From a virus, in IMG/VR virus record IMGVR_UViG_3300050821_007000, positions 1 to 34,144 of that record: a DNA stretch of 34,144 nt, one strand, 5' to 3'. Numbering within the stretch: the stretch's first letter is position 1; each line of letters opens with the position of its first letter. Below, piece after piece: positions 19,347-28,469 of the stretch. Below the pieces are notes generated by a model, which did not search any database, was not told the DNA's origin, and was given only the letters and a program-made list of their open reading frames with translations. The position numbers were made by a program, and so were the translations under genes.

Positions 19347-20014
19347 GCGAACGCCGCGCCGCCGGTCACACCAGGCGAGCCGTTGCCGTTGGTCACGATG
19401 CTGGCGTCGCCCCCGGCGCCGCTGGTGATCAGGTTGCCGACGATGCCGACGCCGCCGTGCGAGGGGGTGGGGTAGAGGGTGTTGCCTTGGCCTGCGTTGC
19501 CGTTGAGGTTGACCTGTCCGCCAGAGGCGATGCCGCCCGCGCCCCCGGCGCCTGGGTTCCAAGTGCCGCCCTGACCGCCCCCGGCCTGCATGTTCGTCGC
19601 CGTCGAGAAGCTGCCGTTGGTGACCGCGCATGCCGCCGCGGCGCTGCCGTTGAAGTTCACGACCGCATCGCCCCCGGCGCCGCCTGGCGAGATCGTCACG
19701 TTGAACGTCTTGCCCCAATCGCTTGAGGTGAGCGGGAAGGTGCAGCGGCAGAGCGCGCCAGAGCCGCCAGAGCCTGACACCTGTGGCGGCGTGCGGGTCA
19801 GGAAAGGCGAGAAGCTGCCGCCGCCGCCTGGCCCGCCTAGCTCGATGACCAGCTGCGAGGGGCCGGGCTGGCCTGTGGCCGGGGTGGGGATGGTCTCAGT
19901 GTACGACCCGTAGGCCGCGTATTGGTGGGTGACGGGCGCGAAGGTGCCGCCGCCCCCGCCACCACCGCCGCCGCCGGGAATTGCATCTGCCAGGGATCGA
20001 GCCGCGAAACTCAC
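19337..20014 (-). CDS. Glycine-rich tail protein
   Basis: 225-aa protein from GTG 20014, chosen because GAGGAC lies upstream and the further upstream part of the frame is Pro/Arg-rich noise. It begins SFAARSLADAIP followed by a run of ten glycines, then repeated Gly/Asn/Ser-rich beta sequence (e.g. G-G-P-G-G-G-G-S-F, G-G-Q-G-G-T-W-N-P-G-A-G-G-A-G-G-I-A). This is the polyglycine-rich adhesin type found at phage tail tips. Last gene of the late operon. It probably contacts the host surface. Confidence 0.7.
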   Translation of the reverse strand: MSFAARSLADAIPGGGGGGGGGGTFAPVTHQYAAYGSYTETIPTPATGQPGPSQLVIELGGPGGGGSFSPFLTRTPPQVSGSGGSGALCRCTFPLTSSDWGKTFNVTISPGGAGGDAVVNFNGSAAAACAVTNGSFSTATNMQAGGGQGGTWNPGAGGAGGIASGGQVNLNGNAGQGNTLYPTPSHGGVGIVGNLITSGAGGDASIVTNGNGSPGVTGGAAFAYT

Positions 20015-20114
20015 TGTGGTAAGTCCTCGCAGTGCCGCAGCAAGGCAAGGCGTTGGGCGGCACGGCCACGCAGGGCTCGGCACTGGGTTGCTTGGCGAAG
20101 CGGGGCAGGCATGG

Positions 20115-20140
20115 GGAGGGCGGCTTTCAGGTCGCCCTCC
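20115..20140. terminator. Hairpin between the two tail genes
   Basis: GGAGGGCG (20115-20122) and CGCCCTCC (20133-20140) pair over 8 bp around a 10-nt loop, starting 1 nt beyond the stop of the 20142 gene on the - strand. No T tract, so partial termination or mRNA processing is more likely than full termination. The surrounding 127-nt gap also holds a 33-codon frame (20011-20113, -) that overlaps the GTG at 20014; its reality is doubtful. Confidence 0.4.
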
Positions 20141-20141
20141 T

Positions 20142-21062
20142 TCACGCGAAGTTCTTCAGCAGATTGGCCAGCCAAGCGCCGCTGGAAGCGAAAAAAGTGC
20201 AGACCAGCAAGTCGACCGCGTTGGCGGGGGTCGAAAGCGTCGGCACCGTGCCGCCGGGCCAGCGGAAGTTGGAGGGCCACGCCATCGTGCGGTTGCCGAC
20301 GCTGTCCTGCTGCAGTCTCCAATTCACGGTCTGCCCATCGTCCATGTTGGCGAAGGCTGGTGCGCCGGTGATGCTGCCGTTCAGTACGGTGCTGAAGACG
20401 TTGGACTGCGAGCAATCGATCGACATGCCGGTGGCGCTGAACGCGATGGCGATCGGGCGCGTGCTGGCGCTGCCGGGGTTGAAGATCAGCCGCCTGGTGG
20501 CGAAGCCGGTGACGGCGAGCGCGCCGCCCACGCTGAGCGGGCCGCCGACCGCCACGGCTTGGGTTGTTGAGTTATAAGTCAACCCGGCGGCGCCCGCGAA
20601 GTTGCCGCTCACGGGGTCGGCGTACTGCACCTGACCAGGCCCGCCAGCCGCCTCAGTGTCGATGCTGTCGCCCCGGCGCGCGCCGTAGACCGGGTCCACG
20701 ACGATCACCGCGCAGTCGCCCTGCGGGACCGCCACCGCCGCGCCGCCGCTGGCCGAGCCCAAGCTGACCGTCGCCGGGCCGGTGGTGTTGTTCTGGAAGA
20801 AGTAGAAGCCGCCGACACCGGCGGGGAGGTTGTAGGTGAGGTTGCCCGCCGGCACCCCGGTCACCACGACGTTGGCGGGCCGGTACTGCGCCAAGGTCAG
20901 CGCGATGACGCCGCTGGCGCCCTGGGCATTGATCGTGGTGAGCCCGCCGAGGACCGCGTCGAGCGCCCCGGCGTTGTTGTTCATCGGCTGGTCCCAGGTC
21001 CCCGGATCGGCGGCGTTGGGCGGCTGGGCCAGTGCTTTGTTGGTGGTGACCGGATCGACCAT
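20142..21062 (-). CDS. Tail fibre / receptor-binding-type protein
   Basis: 306-aa protein. The N-terminal part (V-D-P-V-T-T-N-K-A-L, W-D-Q-P-M-N-N-N-A-G-A-L-D-A-V-L-G-G) and beta-rich body with frequent G-A and small residues resemble phage fibre subunits that attach through their N-terminus. The C-terminal W-P-S-N-F-R-W-P-G-G-T and F-F-A-S-S-G-A-W-L-A-N resembles tail-fibre head domains. The ATG overlaps the stop of the upstream 978-aa gene (TGATG). Probably a homotrimeric receptor-binding fibre; the receptor is unknown. Confidence 0.7.
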   Translation of the reverse strand: MVDPVTTNKALAQPPNAADPGTWDQPMNNNAGALDAVLGGLTTINAQGASGVIALTLAQYRPANVVVTGVPAGNLTYNLPAGVGGFYFFQNNTTGPATVSLGSASGGAAVAVPQGDCAVIVVDPVYGARRGDSIDTEAAGGPGQVQYADPVSGNFAGAAGLTYNSTTQAVAVGGPLSVGGALAVTGFATRRLIFNPGSASTRPIAIAFSATGMSIDCSQSNVFSTVLNGSITGAPAFANMDDGQTVNWRLQQDSVGNRTMAWPSNFRWPGGTVPTLSTPANAVDLLVCTFFASSGAWLANLLKNFA

Positions 21063-23998
21063 CAGAGGCCTCGCTGAGCCACGCGGAGCGCTTGGGCTAC
21101 CGTACTGTCAGGAAGGGCGAGAAGGGGCCTGGTGGACGACTGTGCGGCCTTCTGGGCCTGCTCTGCGCGCGACAGCAGCTGCTCCGTCAGATCGACCACC
21201 CGCCCGCCGGCGGCGTGGGGGCGCCGGTGCTTGTTCTTGAAGAAGAGCTGCGTGCCGATCATCTGGCCCGACCCGTCGTCCCAGGTGGGCTTCTTGCGCC
21301 CCAACCGGGCTTGCAGGTCGGGCGCGTAGTAGCTGTCGGCGCCGCCGGTCGGGTCCTCTTGGCCCGCCAGCACCGGGGCGATGGCGGCGAGGATCCTGTT
21401 GTAGGTCGCCGATCCGGGCTGGAGCGCGGCGTAGTTGCGGTTACCGTAAGCCTCGAACTGCCGGGGCGCGGCAGCGATGTCGGTGAGCGGGTGGTTGTCC
21501 TCGAGGGAGCGGTTGCGCATCACCGCCGCCACCGCCTTCCAGCCCTCGGGGGTCGGGTCGCCCTCGGCGGCGGCCATGCGGACCACGGTGTCGATGTCGG
21601 TGGGGGTGACGGGCGGCCCTTTGCCCGTCTTGTTGGCGGCGTCGACGACCTCCTTGACCGCAGGCGCGGCGGCCGCGACCTCCTGGTCGTTCTTCTCGGC
21701 CTCGCGCTGCTGCTCCTCCGGCGTCTGCGGCGTCGTCCCCCAGGTCTGCCCCGCCGCCAGCGCGGCGCGAGGCGCCAGGCGGGCGAGAGCGCCGCGCGGG
21801 CGCAGCGCGGGCCGGAAGGCGCCGCGCGCGCGGGCGGCGCGGAAGGCCTGCTCGGAGATGTGCTCGCCGACCCGCGCCCCGACATATTCGCCGAACGGGC
21901 CGAAGGCCTTGCCCAGCGTGCCGCCGATCACTGCGCCGGTGCCATGCTGGATGAGGCCGCGCCTGAGGCTGGTCAGCAGCCCGGCCGTCTTCGTGCCCTT
22001 GGCCGATGGGGCCTGCATCAGGCGGTCGCCCTCGGCCAGGCGCATCATGTGCGGCCGGTCGGTCGCGAAGACGCTGCGCGCCATCGGCGACGCCATGAAC
22101 TTGTGGATCCGGCCGGGCCTGGCGGCGAGGTTGCCCTGCGGATCGAGCTTGGCGACCGATTGGCGGACGTAGTCGTTGAGCGCCTTGCCGCCCGCTGTCT
22201 CCGGGCCGCCCATGAGGCTGTTGAGGTGGTCGTAAAGCTGGCTGGCCCCGCCGGGGACGGAGAGGTCGTTCTGGTTGATCAGCTGCTTGCCCAGCTGCGA
22301 GGTCACCGCCTCGGTCGTGCCGGACGCGGAGGGCGCGAGGCGCCCGGTCTCGTCCGCAGTCATGGCGTTGCGCAGCGTCTGCACCGCCTTCGACGCCGGG
22401 CCGCGTTCCCAGGTGTCGATGTGGGTTTTGTAGCCCTGGGTCGCCTTGCGCATGGCGGTGGCCACCGCCATGCCATCGCCGCCCGCGAAGTCGCCCGCCG
22501 CTGCGCTGTTGGCGATGTGGTTGTCCAGCGCCTCCTGAAGCGTCCGCAGGCCTTTGATGTCGGAGCCGCTCGCGCCTTTGTAGTGGCTGCCGATCTCCTG
22601 GCGGACGTTCATCAGGTTGTTGGGCGTCAGCTCGTCGTGCGCGGCCAGATCGGCGATCTGGTCGTGCATCGACTTCATCGCCTCGAGCGTCTTGCCGTAG
22701 GTCTTCGGCAGCGTCGCGAGGGAGCCCGGCCCGGTGAGCGGCGGCAGTTGCTGGTCGGACTTGGCGAAGGCGTCCGCGACCGCGTGGTAGAGCCCTCCCG
22801 CGAAGGAGGGGTCGAACTCGCCAGGCAGCTTCCGCATCTGCTGGAAGTTATCGATCGCCCCGTTGTTGGAGCCGATGTAGGCCTGCTCGAGCTGGTCGCC
22901 GAGCGCGGTCGGGTGCGGGGCGCCTGCCCCGGTCAGCTCCCGCGCCTGAGCGCCGATGTCCTGGCGCCAGTCGTTGATGTTGGCGCCCACCGCTTCCATC
23001 TGCTCGGGGTTGGCGGCGGCGCCGGTCACCGTCTGCCGCGCGATCGGCCGGTCGGGATTGATCGCCCGCAGCACGCTCTCGTTCGCGGCGGGTCCGTTGT
23101 AGCCGCGGCTCCTGAAGGTGCTTTTCAACGCGGCCTGCCCGACATCGTCCGCCATCGCCTCGGCCGGATCGATGGCGCTCTGCGCCGCCTTGAAGGCGCC
23201 CCCGGCGCCGCGCGCGGCGTTGGCCGTGCGGGCGACAGCGCCCGGCGCGCCGGTGACGAGACCGGCGGCGCGGATGGGGTAGCCCAGCGGGTTGACGGCG
23301 GCCTCGCCCACGTCGGCCGCCCTGGTGGCGGTCCTCAGCGCCGTGCCCGCGAGACCGGGGACATCCGCCACCAGGCCCTCGCCGCCCGCCACGATCGAGA
23401 GCGGCACTGAGAGATCCATGCCCAGCTGGGCCGGGTTGTGCTTCAGCGTGGTGAGGAAGCCGTTCCTGGTCAGCCAGCGGTCGTGCACCGCCTGCCCGGC
23501 GGCGTTGATCGCCGCCTGATCCTGCGCCTTCACCTGAGGCGTGCCGCCGTAGACGCCCAGCTTCGACAGCGCGCCCACGCCAAGCTGGTTGATGGCGCCG
23601 ATGGTCGAGGGGAGGTTCTTCGGCTCCAGCGACTCCATCGTTCCCTGGATCGCGCCGACCACGCTCGGCACGAAGTTATGCGCCGCGCCCGCGAGAACCT
23701 TGGGCATCGACAGGTCTTCAGGCGGGGGCGGGGGCGCCGCGCCCCGCGCCCCGACCGGCGCGTCGGACTTGGGCGGCGGCGGCGGACGCGGGTTGCGCGC
23801 CTGGCTGTGCAGGCGCGGCGGACCCAGCGAGCGGGTGGGCGGCGGCGGCGCCGATGCTGACGCCTCGATGTCCGCGTCGGTCGGCATGTTCTTCAGCGCG
23901 GTGAGGGGGTCGTCGCCGCCGCCGCTGGGCGGCCCGCCGCCGATGTCCGCGTCGGTCGGCATGTTCTTGAGAGCGGTAAGCGGATCGTCGTCCGCCAT
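21062..23998 (-). CDS. Large virion protein with C-terminal SleB-type hydrolase
   Basis: 978-aa protein. Residues 4-19 and 29-44 are identical 16-residue repeats (DDPLTALKNMPTDADI), followed by a Pro-rich region. The long middle (about 90-760) is Ala/Gly-rich and helical, like internal virion or ejection proteins of podoviruses. At about 800-920, V-V-R-M-A-A-A-E812-G-D-P, A-V-A-A-V-M-R-N-R and W-D-D-G-S-G-Q-M-I-G-T-Q-L-F-F resemble an SleB/Hydrolase_2 cell-wall hydrolase, with E812 a possible catalytic glutamate. It probably enters the cell wall with the DNA and locally cuts peptidoglycan. Start and stop are coupled to both neighbours. Confidence 0.75.
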   Translation of the reverse strand: MADDDPLTALKNMPTDADIGGGPPSGGGDDPLTALKNMPTDADIEASASAPPPPTRSLGPPRLHSQARNPRPPPPPKSDAPVGARGAAPPPPPEDLSMPKVLAGAAHNFVPSVVGAIQGTMESLEPKNLPSTIGAINQLGVGALSKLGVYGGTPQVKAQDQAAINAAGQAVHDRWLTRNGFLTTLKHNPAQLGMDLSVPLSIVAGGEGLVADVPGLAGTALRTATRAADVGEAAVNPLGYPIRAAGLVTGAPGAVARTANAARGAGGAFKAAQSAIDPAEAMADDVGQAALKSTFRSRGYNGPAANESVLRAINPDRPIARQTVTGAAANPEQMEAVGANINDWRQDIGAQARELTGAGAPHPTALGDQLEQAYIGSNNGAIDNFQQMRKLPGEFDPSFAGGLYHAVADAFAKSDQQLPPLTGPGSLATLPKTYGKTLEAMKSMHDQIADLAAHDELTPNNLMNVRQEIGSHYKGASGSDIKGLRTLQEALDNHIANSAAAGDFAGGDGMAVATAMRKATQGYKTHIDTWERGPASKAVQTLRNAMTADETGRLAPSASGTTEAVTSQLGKQLINQNDLSVPGGASQLYDHLNSLMGGPETAGGKALNDYVRQSVAKLDPQGNLAARPGRIHKFMASPMARSVFATDRPHMMRLAEGDRLMQAPSAKGTKTAGLLTSLRRGLIQHGTGAVIGGTLGKAFGPFGEYVGARVGEHISEQAFRAARARGAFRPALRPRGALARLAPRAALAAGQTWGTTPQTPEEQQREAEKNDQEVAAAAPAVKEVVDAANKTGKGPPVTPTDIDTVVRMAAAEGDPTPEGWKAVAAVMRNRSLEDNHPLTDIAAAPRQFEAYGNRNYAALQPGSATYNRILAAIAPVLAGQEDPTGGADSYYAPDLQARLGRKKPTWDDGSGQMIGTQLFFKNKHRRPHAAGGRVVDLTEQLLSRAEQAQKAAQSSTRPLLALPDSTVAQALRVAQRGL
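23867..23914. repeat. Direct repeat, copy a, encoding the 16-residue N-terminal motif
   Basis: With 23942-23989 this forms a 48-nt direct repeat 75 nt apart. The first 26-27 bases are identical and later changes are largely synonymous. It duplicates DDPLTALKNMPTDADI at the N-terminus of the 978-aa protein. Confidence 0.75.
23942..23989. repeat. Direct repeat, copy b
   Basis: Second copy of the repeat at 23867-23914; encodes residues 4-19 of the 978-aa virion protein. Confidence 0.75.
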
Positions 23999-26900
23999 CA
24001 GTACGCTCCCCCGACGTAGCGCAGCGCTCCACCGCCGAGGCCTGGGTGCCCGTTAGGACCGGGCTCGCCCTGCTCGAGCATCTTGCGCCATTGCGGGTCC
24101 GTGCGATGCGCGGCGTACTGCTCGGCGATGCTCTGACCGCCGCCCTTCGGTCGGTAGTAGATCCTCGGCAGCATCGCCTGTTCGTTGTCGTAGCGGTCGG
24201 CGCTGTCCGCCTTCCAAGACTGTAGGGCGCCCTGCTCGGTGCCCCAGAGGGCATGGTGCGCTTGCCGGTACTGCTGGAAGTCCAGCTGCTTCTCGTTGCG
24301 CACCTGCATCTGCGAGAGGATCTTCAGGGCCGCGCCCTTGTTGGTCTCGAGCGATGGCAGCACCTCGGCCAAGGCCTCCATCGAACTCGCCGCTGGATGG
24401 TCGCCTCGCGAAGCCGCTTGGCCCAGATAAACGGCCAGCTTGTCCATGACCTGCTTGGCGTCGCCGGCCTGCTCGAGCCCCTCGAGGGGCGGCAGGCCGA
24501 AACCCTTCAGGAGCCGGTTGGCGAACTGGGCGGCCTGCACCGTGGCACTGTCGCCGGGACCCGTCGCCAGGAGCCCGCTCTCAGGCCCGGCGGCGATGGC
24601 TTGAGCGTAGGTGCTGAGCGCCTCGCGCACGTAGGGCGCCGATTCAGGATCGCCAGCTTGGATGTCGTTGGCCTTCGCAGCCCGCTCCTCAGCGGCCTCG
24701 AAGCCCTTCTCGCCGCCTTCGCTCGCCCTCAGCAGCGCCAGCTTCTCCGGCACTGGCATGCTCGGGTCGAGGCGCGGCGCGCCGGGGCCGAGTTGGGTGG
24801 CGAAGTTCTGCGCCATGTAGGTCTTGCCGCGCGAGCCGGGGGCGATGCCGAGCGTGCCCGTGTCGTAGTCCGGCTTGAAAGCGTCCTCCTGCTGCGCCGC
24901 CACGGCGGCGGTGGCCTGCGAGCCGATCCCGGGGGCCTGGCCGCCCGCTGGAGGCGCGGCAGCGGGAGCGCCGCCTTGGCCACCTTGGCCACCCTGTTGG
25001 CCTTGCTGCCCGCCCGCGCCCTGCCACAGGCTCCAGACGGGCTCGTAGTGGAACTGCTGGTTGCCCACGGTGACGGTCTGCTGGCCGGGGCCGCCCGCGC
25101 CAGGCACGGCGCGGAAGCTGCTGCGCATATCCGCCGGCAGCAGATTGGTCGCGGCCTGGATGTTCTGGAGCTGCGCACCGCTGAGCGAGGCTTCGCGCCC
25201 TTGCTGCTGCATGTAGCTCTGCGCACCGGCGTTCAGGCCCTGCGTGAGCGCCACCAGCGGGTACTTGGTCGGCGCCGCCAACATGCTGGTGACCGCCGAG
25301 ATGAAGGGGATCAGCTGGTCGCGGTTCCACTGGTGGGTCTGCGGGTTGTAGCCCGCCATGCCCGCGACCGCCTCGAACGGCACGGCGAGGGCGTGCGCGG
25401 CGGCGCCGAGGATCCCGCCGAAGCCGCCCTGGTGCGCCGTCGCGGCGGCGTGGGCGCCATCTGGCGTCGACGGCTGGCCCTGACCGCCCTGAGCCGCTGC
25501 CGCGAATCCTGGACCCGCTTCATGCTGGACCGCGCCGGGGGTGGCTGGATTGCCGGCGGCGTCGGTCGTCGGCAGCGGCGGCCCACCGATGTGCTGGACC
25601 GGGCGCGGGGTGGTGGGGTCCGCCGGATCAGCGACTGCGGGCGGCGGCGCAGGCGGCGAGACGCCCGCGCGGCTGAAGCCGCCCAGGTTGGGCGCGGTGG
25701 AGGGCATGCCGCTGGCCGCAGCGGCGCTGGGCGTGCCTTGGCCGAGACCGGCGGCGGCATCGATGTCGGAGACGGGCGCCGCAGCGGCGCCGAAGCCCGA
25801 GATCGCCGGCGCGGTGGACGGCATGCCGGTGGCGGCCGCAGCGGCCAGCGAGGCGGGCGTCAAGGGGATGTCTGGCGAGACGCGGCCGGTGTCGGGCGTG
25901 AAGCCCAAGCCTGGAGCGGCAGGCCGATGCGGCGGGGGCGCCCTGCGCGCCGGGGCGATGGTGCGCCCTGGGCCAGCCGTGAACGCGCCTCGCATCTGGG
26001 CCTCTGTCGCGGCCTGCGAGGCCGCTGGTGCGGTCGCAGCTGAGGCTGGCGCCGCCGCTGGGCGACCGGCTGGCGCGGCGGCGGTCTGTGGCGGCGGCTC
26101 CTTCATGCCAGCGGCGATGTTCGCGTCCATCGCGCGGTTGGCGGCGTCGATTGCGGGGTGGGGACCGCGGGCATAGTCGCCGAGACCCTTGGTCATCACG
26201 TAGCCGAAACCCGCCGGCGGGTTCGTTTCGAAGAGCCGTTCGCTGAATTGGTCGTCGAGCGTGGGCGCGGGTCGGGGCGGCGGCTTGGGAGGCGGCGCTG
26301 CGGGAGTATCCGGCGCGTCGGGCGGCAGCGAGTAGCCGTCGCCAATGCCCAGCAGCTCGCCGCCATCCTGCTTGCCAATCCGCCCGCCTCGAGCGGCGAA
26401 CATCGCGGCGATCTTGGCGACATCCATGATGTCGCTCATCGTCTGGTCGCCGCCGCCGCCCTGCTTGGGCGGCTGGGCGACAGCGAGCGAGGCGCGCGGG
26501 GTCTCCTCGGGGATGTCGAGGCCCGGCCCGTGCCCGTAGGGGTCCGTGTCGCCGCCATCGGCGTAGCCGACGCGCCCGCCGCGCTGGAGCATCAGGAACG
26601 GCAAGAGGCTGGCCATGCCGCTCGCGCCGGCCCCGATGCCAGCGCCGACGCCAGCCATGCCAGCCCCGGCTGCCCCGGCGCCGCCGAGAAGCCCGGCGAG
26701 GCCGCTGCCGACGCTGCCGATCGCCTTGCCCGCGCCGATGAGGCTGCTGACATCTCCGGCCGCGCCCGCCGCCTGGCCGAGTAGGCCGCCGCCCCCGCCG
26801 CTGGGCGCGGCTGCGGTCGCCAGCTTGGGCGTGGCCATGCCCTGGGTCGGGATGTTCAGGCCGGGGCCCTTCGGGGCGTAGGGGTTGTCATCGCCGCCGA

Positions 26901-28467
26901 GCCCGCCGCCGTCTTGGCGCGCGCGGATGAAGCCGCCGTTGGCCTCGCCGGCGGCGTAGGCGGCGTCAAGGCTCTGGTTGGGCGTCGAGGTCGGCGCGAC
27001 CACGGTCGGGTCGTCCATGTGCTCAGACGCCTTGTAGGTGGGTGACCACTTCTGGTTCCCCAGCCAGGAGCCGGCCTTGTCGGCATCGGTCGCGAGCGTG
27101 TTGACATCGCCCGCCATCGAAGCGGCCTGGTCGAGCGCGCTCTTCTGCGGCTGCTCAGGCGGGTGTGCGACTTGCAGCGCGCCGATCGGCAGGGTGGCCT
27201 GCGGCACGTAGCCGGCGGCGCCGCCGTGCGGCGCGCCGGTGGCGCTGCCGCCGTAGAGCCCGGCGCCGCCGAAGCTGGGCCCGTACATCTGGGCCTGGGC
27301 CTCGAGCAGTTGGGCGATGACCATCGGGTTGACGCCAGACGGGTACGCGCCCCACTCCGACATGCCGCCGCCCGCCTGCCGCGCGCGCCGCTCTTCGCCG
27401 TGGTTGTCGTTGGCCGCCAGCGCGAAGCCGCCCGCAGCGGCGTCATCGGTGGCGCGCTTGTAGTCCACCGTCTTGTAGCCGCCCGCTTCACCGACTGCTT
27501 CGGGATGTTTCCGCTCGACCTCCTGGGCCGACATGCCGATCCGGGTGGTCGGATCGCCGCGGTAGCGGAAGCGGTAGATGTTGGCGCCGTCGAAGCCCTT
27601 GCCGATCGGCTCCATGTCCTCCTTCAGGCGTTCGTCGGAGAAGAGGCCGCCAGGCTGCGTCGAGGTGGTGGTCGAGCCCGACAGCGCGCCCGTCCCCTCG
27701 GCGATGTTCGCCAGGAACTGCGCCGTCTGGAACGGGTAGGACTGCTGTTGCAGGAACTGGTTGTAGAGCGCGCTGAGCCCCGCCTGCGAAGTCTGCTGCT
27801 CGACCTGGCCCGCGCCCAGCTGCGCCTGCGCGCCTTCCAGCGCGGCGCCCTGCGCGCCCGTCCCCAGCCCGGCCAAGGTCTGGCCGGTCTGCTGGAGCGC
27901 GGCGCGGTTAGCCTGCGCGGCCCCGAGGCCGACGCCCTGCTGCTGCTGCGCGGCGGCGAGCGCCTGCTGGTAGGCGTCCGACGCGATGCCGCTGTAGAGC
28001 TGGCCACCCGCGAGTTCCTGCTGGCCTTGCAGCACCGCCGACGCGATGCCAGAGCGGTCGCCGCCGAAGTAGCCCTGCGCCATCGCGTTGCCGGTCTGGC
28101 CAGACATCGCCTGCTGGTTCTGCTGGTTGACCATCGCCTCGGTCGAACCCAGCACCGTCTGCAGGTACGGGTTCATGTAGGCGCCGGTGTCGAGCGGCTG
28201 GGCGTTGACCGGCTGGGCCCCCGCGAGCGCGAAGCCGGTTCCAGCTTGGAAGTAGGGCTGCGCCATCCCGGCGGCGGCGTTGGTGTTCTGGATGCCGGAG
28301 GTCTGGGTCGACGTCAGCGGCGCGACGAAGGCGTTCGGGTTGGTCGAGTACTGCTGGAACGGGGTCTGCGCGACCTGCTCGGCGGTGGCGTTCACCGAGT
28401 TGTAGCGGGCCAAGACCTCAGGGGGGATCTGGACTTGCGAGGAGGTCTGAGAGGTCTTGCCGCCCAC
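23998..28467 (-). CDS. Very large virion protein with internal S74-like chaperone segment
   Basis: 1489-aa protein from a GTG start. Residues 1-265 are Gln/Ala-rich helices with frequent Q-Q-Q and N-terminal Q/T/S repeats. At about 276-345, S-D-E-R-L-K-E-D-M-E-P-I-G, Y-R-F-R-Y-R-G-D, I-G-M-S-A-Q-E-V-E-R-K-H-P-E-A-V and V-D-Y-K-R-A-T match the peptidase S74 (intramolecular chaperone) domain, normally C-terminal and cleaved off tail spikes. Here more than 1100 residues follow: Gly/Ala-rich repeats (D-x-P-Y-x-x-G-P-G-L-x-I-P occurs twice, G-G-R-x-G twice, P-S-T-A-P twice), Pro-rich linkers, then a helical C-terminus. Probably an internal or ejection protein or a long tail component. Start overlaps no gene; the stop is coupled (TGATG). 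Confidence 0.75.
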   Translation of the reverse strand: MGGKTSQTSSQVQIPPEVLARYNSVNATAEQVAQTPFQQYSTNPNAFVAPLTSTQTSGIQNTNAAAGMAQPYFQAGTGFALAGAQPVNAQPLDTGAYMNPYLQTVLGSTEAMVNQQNQQAMSGQTGNAMAQGYFGGDRSGIASAVLQGQQELAGGQLYSGIASDAYQQALAAAQQQQGVGLGAAQANRAALQQTGQTLAGLGTGAQGAALEGAQAQLGAGQVEQQTSQAGLSALYNQFLQQQSYPFQTAQFLANIAEGTGALSGSTTTSTQPGGLFSDERLKEDMEPIGKGFDGANIYRFRYRGDPTTRIGMSAQEVERKHPEAVGEAGGYKTVDYKRATDDAAAGGFALAANDNHGEERRARQAGGGMSEWGAYPSGVNPMVIAQLLEAQAQMYGPSFGGAGLYGGSATGAPHGGAAGYVPQATLPIGALQVAHPPEQPQKSALDQAASMAGDVNTLATDADKAGSWLGNQKWSPTYKASEHMDDPTVVAPTSTPNQSLDAAYAAGEANGGFIRARQDGGGLGGDDNPYAPKGPGLNIPTQGMATPKLATAAAPSGGGGGLLGQAAGAAGDVSSLIGAGKAIGSVGSGLAGLLGGAGAAGAGMAGVGAGIGAGASGMASLLPFLMLQRGGRVGYADGGDTDPYGHGPGLDIPEETPRASLAVAQPPKQGGGGDQTMSDIMDVAKIAAMFAARGGRIGKQDGGELLGIGDGYSLPPDAPDTPAAPPPKPPPRPAPTLDDQFSERLFETNPPAGFGYVMTKGLGDYARGPHPAIDAANRAMDANIAAGMKEPPPQTAAAPAGRPAAAPASAATAPAASQAATEAQMRGAFTAGPGRTIAPARRAPPPHRPAAPGLGFTPDTGRVSPDIPLTPASLAAAAATGMPSTAPAISGFGAAAAPVSDIDAAAGLGQGTPSAAAASGMPSTAPNLGGFSRAGVSPPAPPPAVADPADPTTPRPVQHIGGPPLPTTDAAGNPATPGAVQHEAGPGFAAAAQGGQGQPSTPDGAHAAATAHQGGFGGILGAAAHALAVPFEAVAGMAGYNPQTHQWNRDQLIPFISAVTSMLAAPTKYPLVALTQGLNAGAQSYMQQQGREASLSGAQLQNIQAATNLLPADMRSSFRAVPGAGGPGQQTVTVGNQQFHYEPVWSLWQGAGGQQGQQGGQGGQGGAPAAAPPAGGQAPGIGSQATAAVAAQQEDAFKPDYDTGTLGIAPGSRGKTYMAQNFATQLGPGAPRLDPSMPVPEKLALLRASEGGEKGFEAAEERAAKANDIQAGDPESAPYVREALSTYAQAIAAGPESGLLATGPGDSATVQAAQFANRLLKGFGLPPLEGLEQAGDAKQVMDKLAVYLGQAASRGDHPAASSMEALAEVLPSLETNKGAALKILSQMQVRNEKQLDFQQYRQAHHALWGTEQGALQSWKADSADRYDNEQAMLPRIYYRPKGGGQSIAEQYAAHRTDPQWRKMLEQGEPGPNGHPGLGGGALRYVGGAY

Positions 28468-28469
28468 GA

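Noticed and set aside
21092-23410. Long + strand open frame opposite the 978-aa virion gene
   Set aside because: High-GC antisense frame with Arg/Pro/Gly-rich composition, no leader and no coupling; the - strand gene has motifs and coupled ends.
24253-26043. Long + strand open frame opposite the 1489-aa gene
   Set aside because: Same reason: antisense, unnatural composition, no neighbours in its direction.
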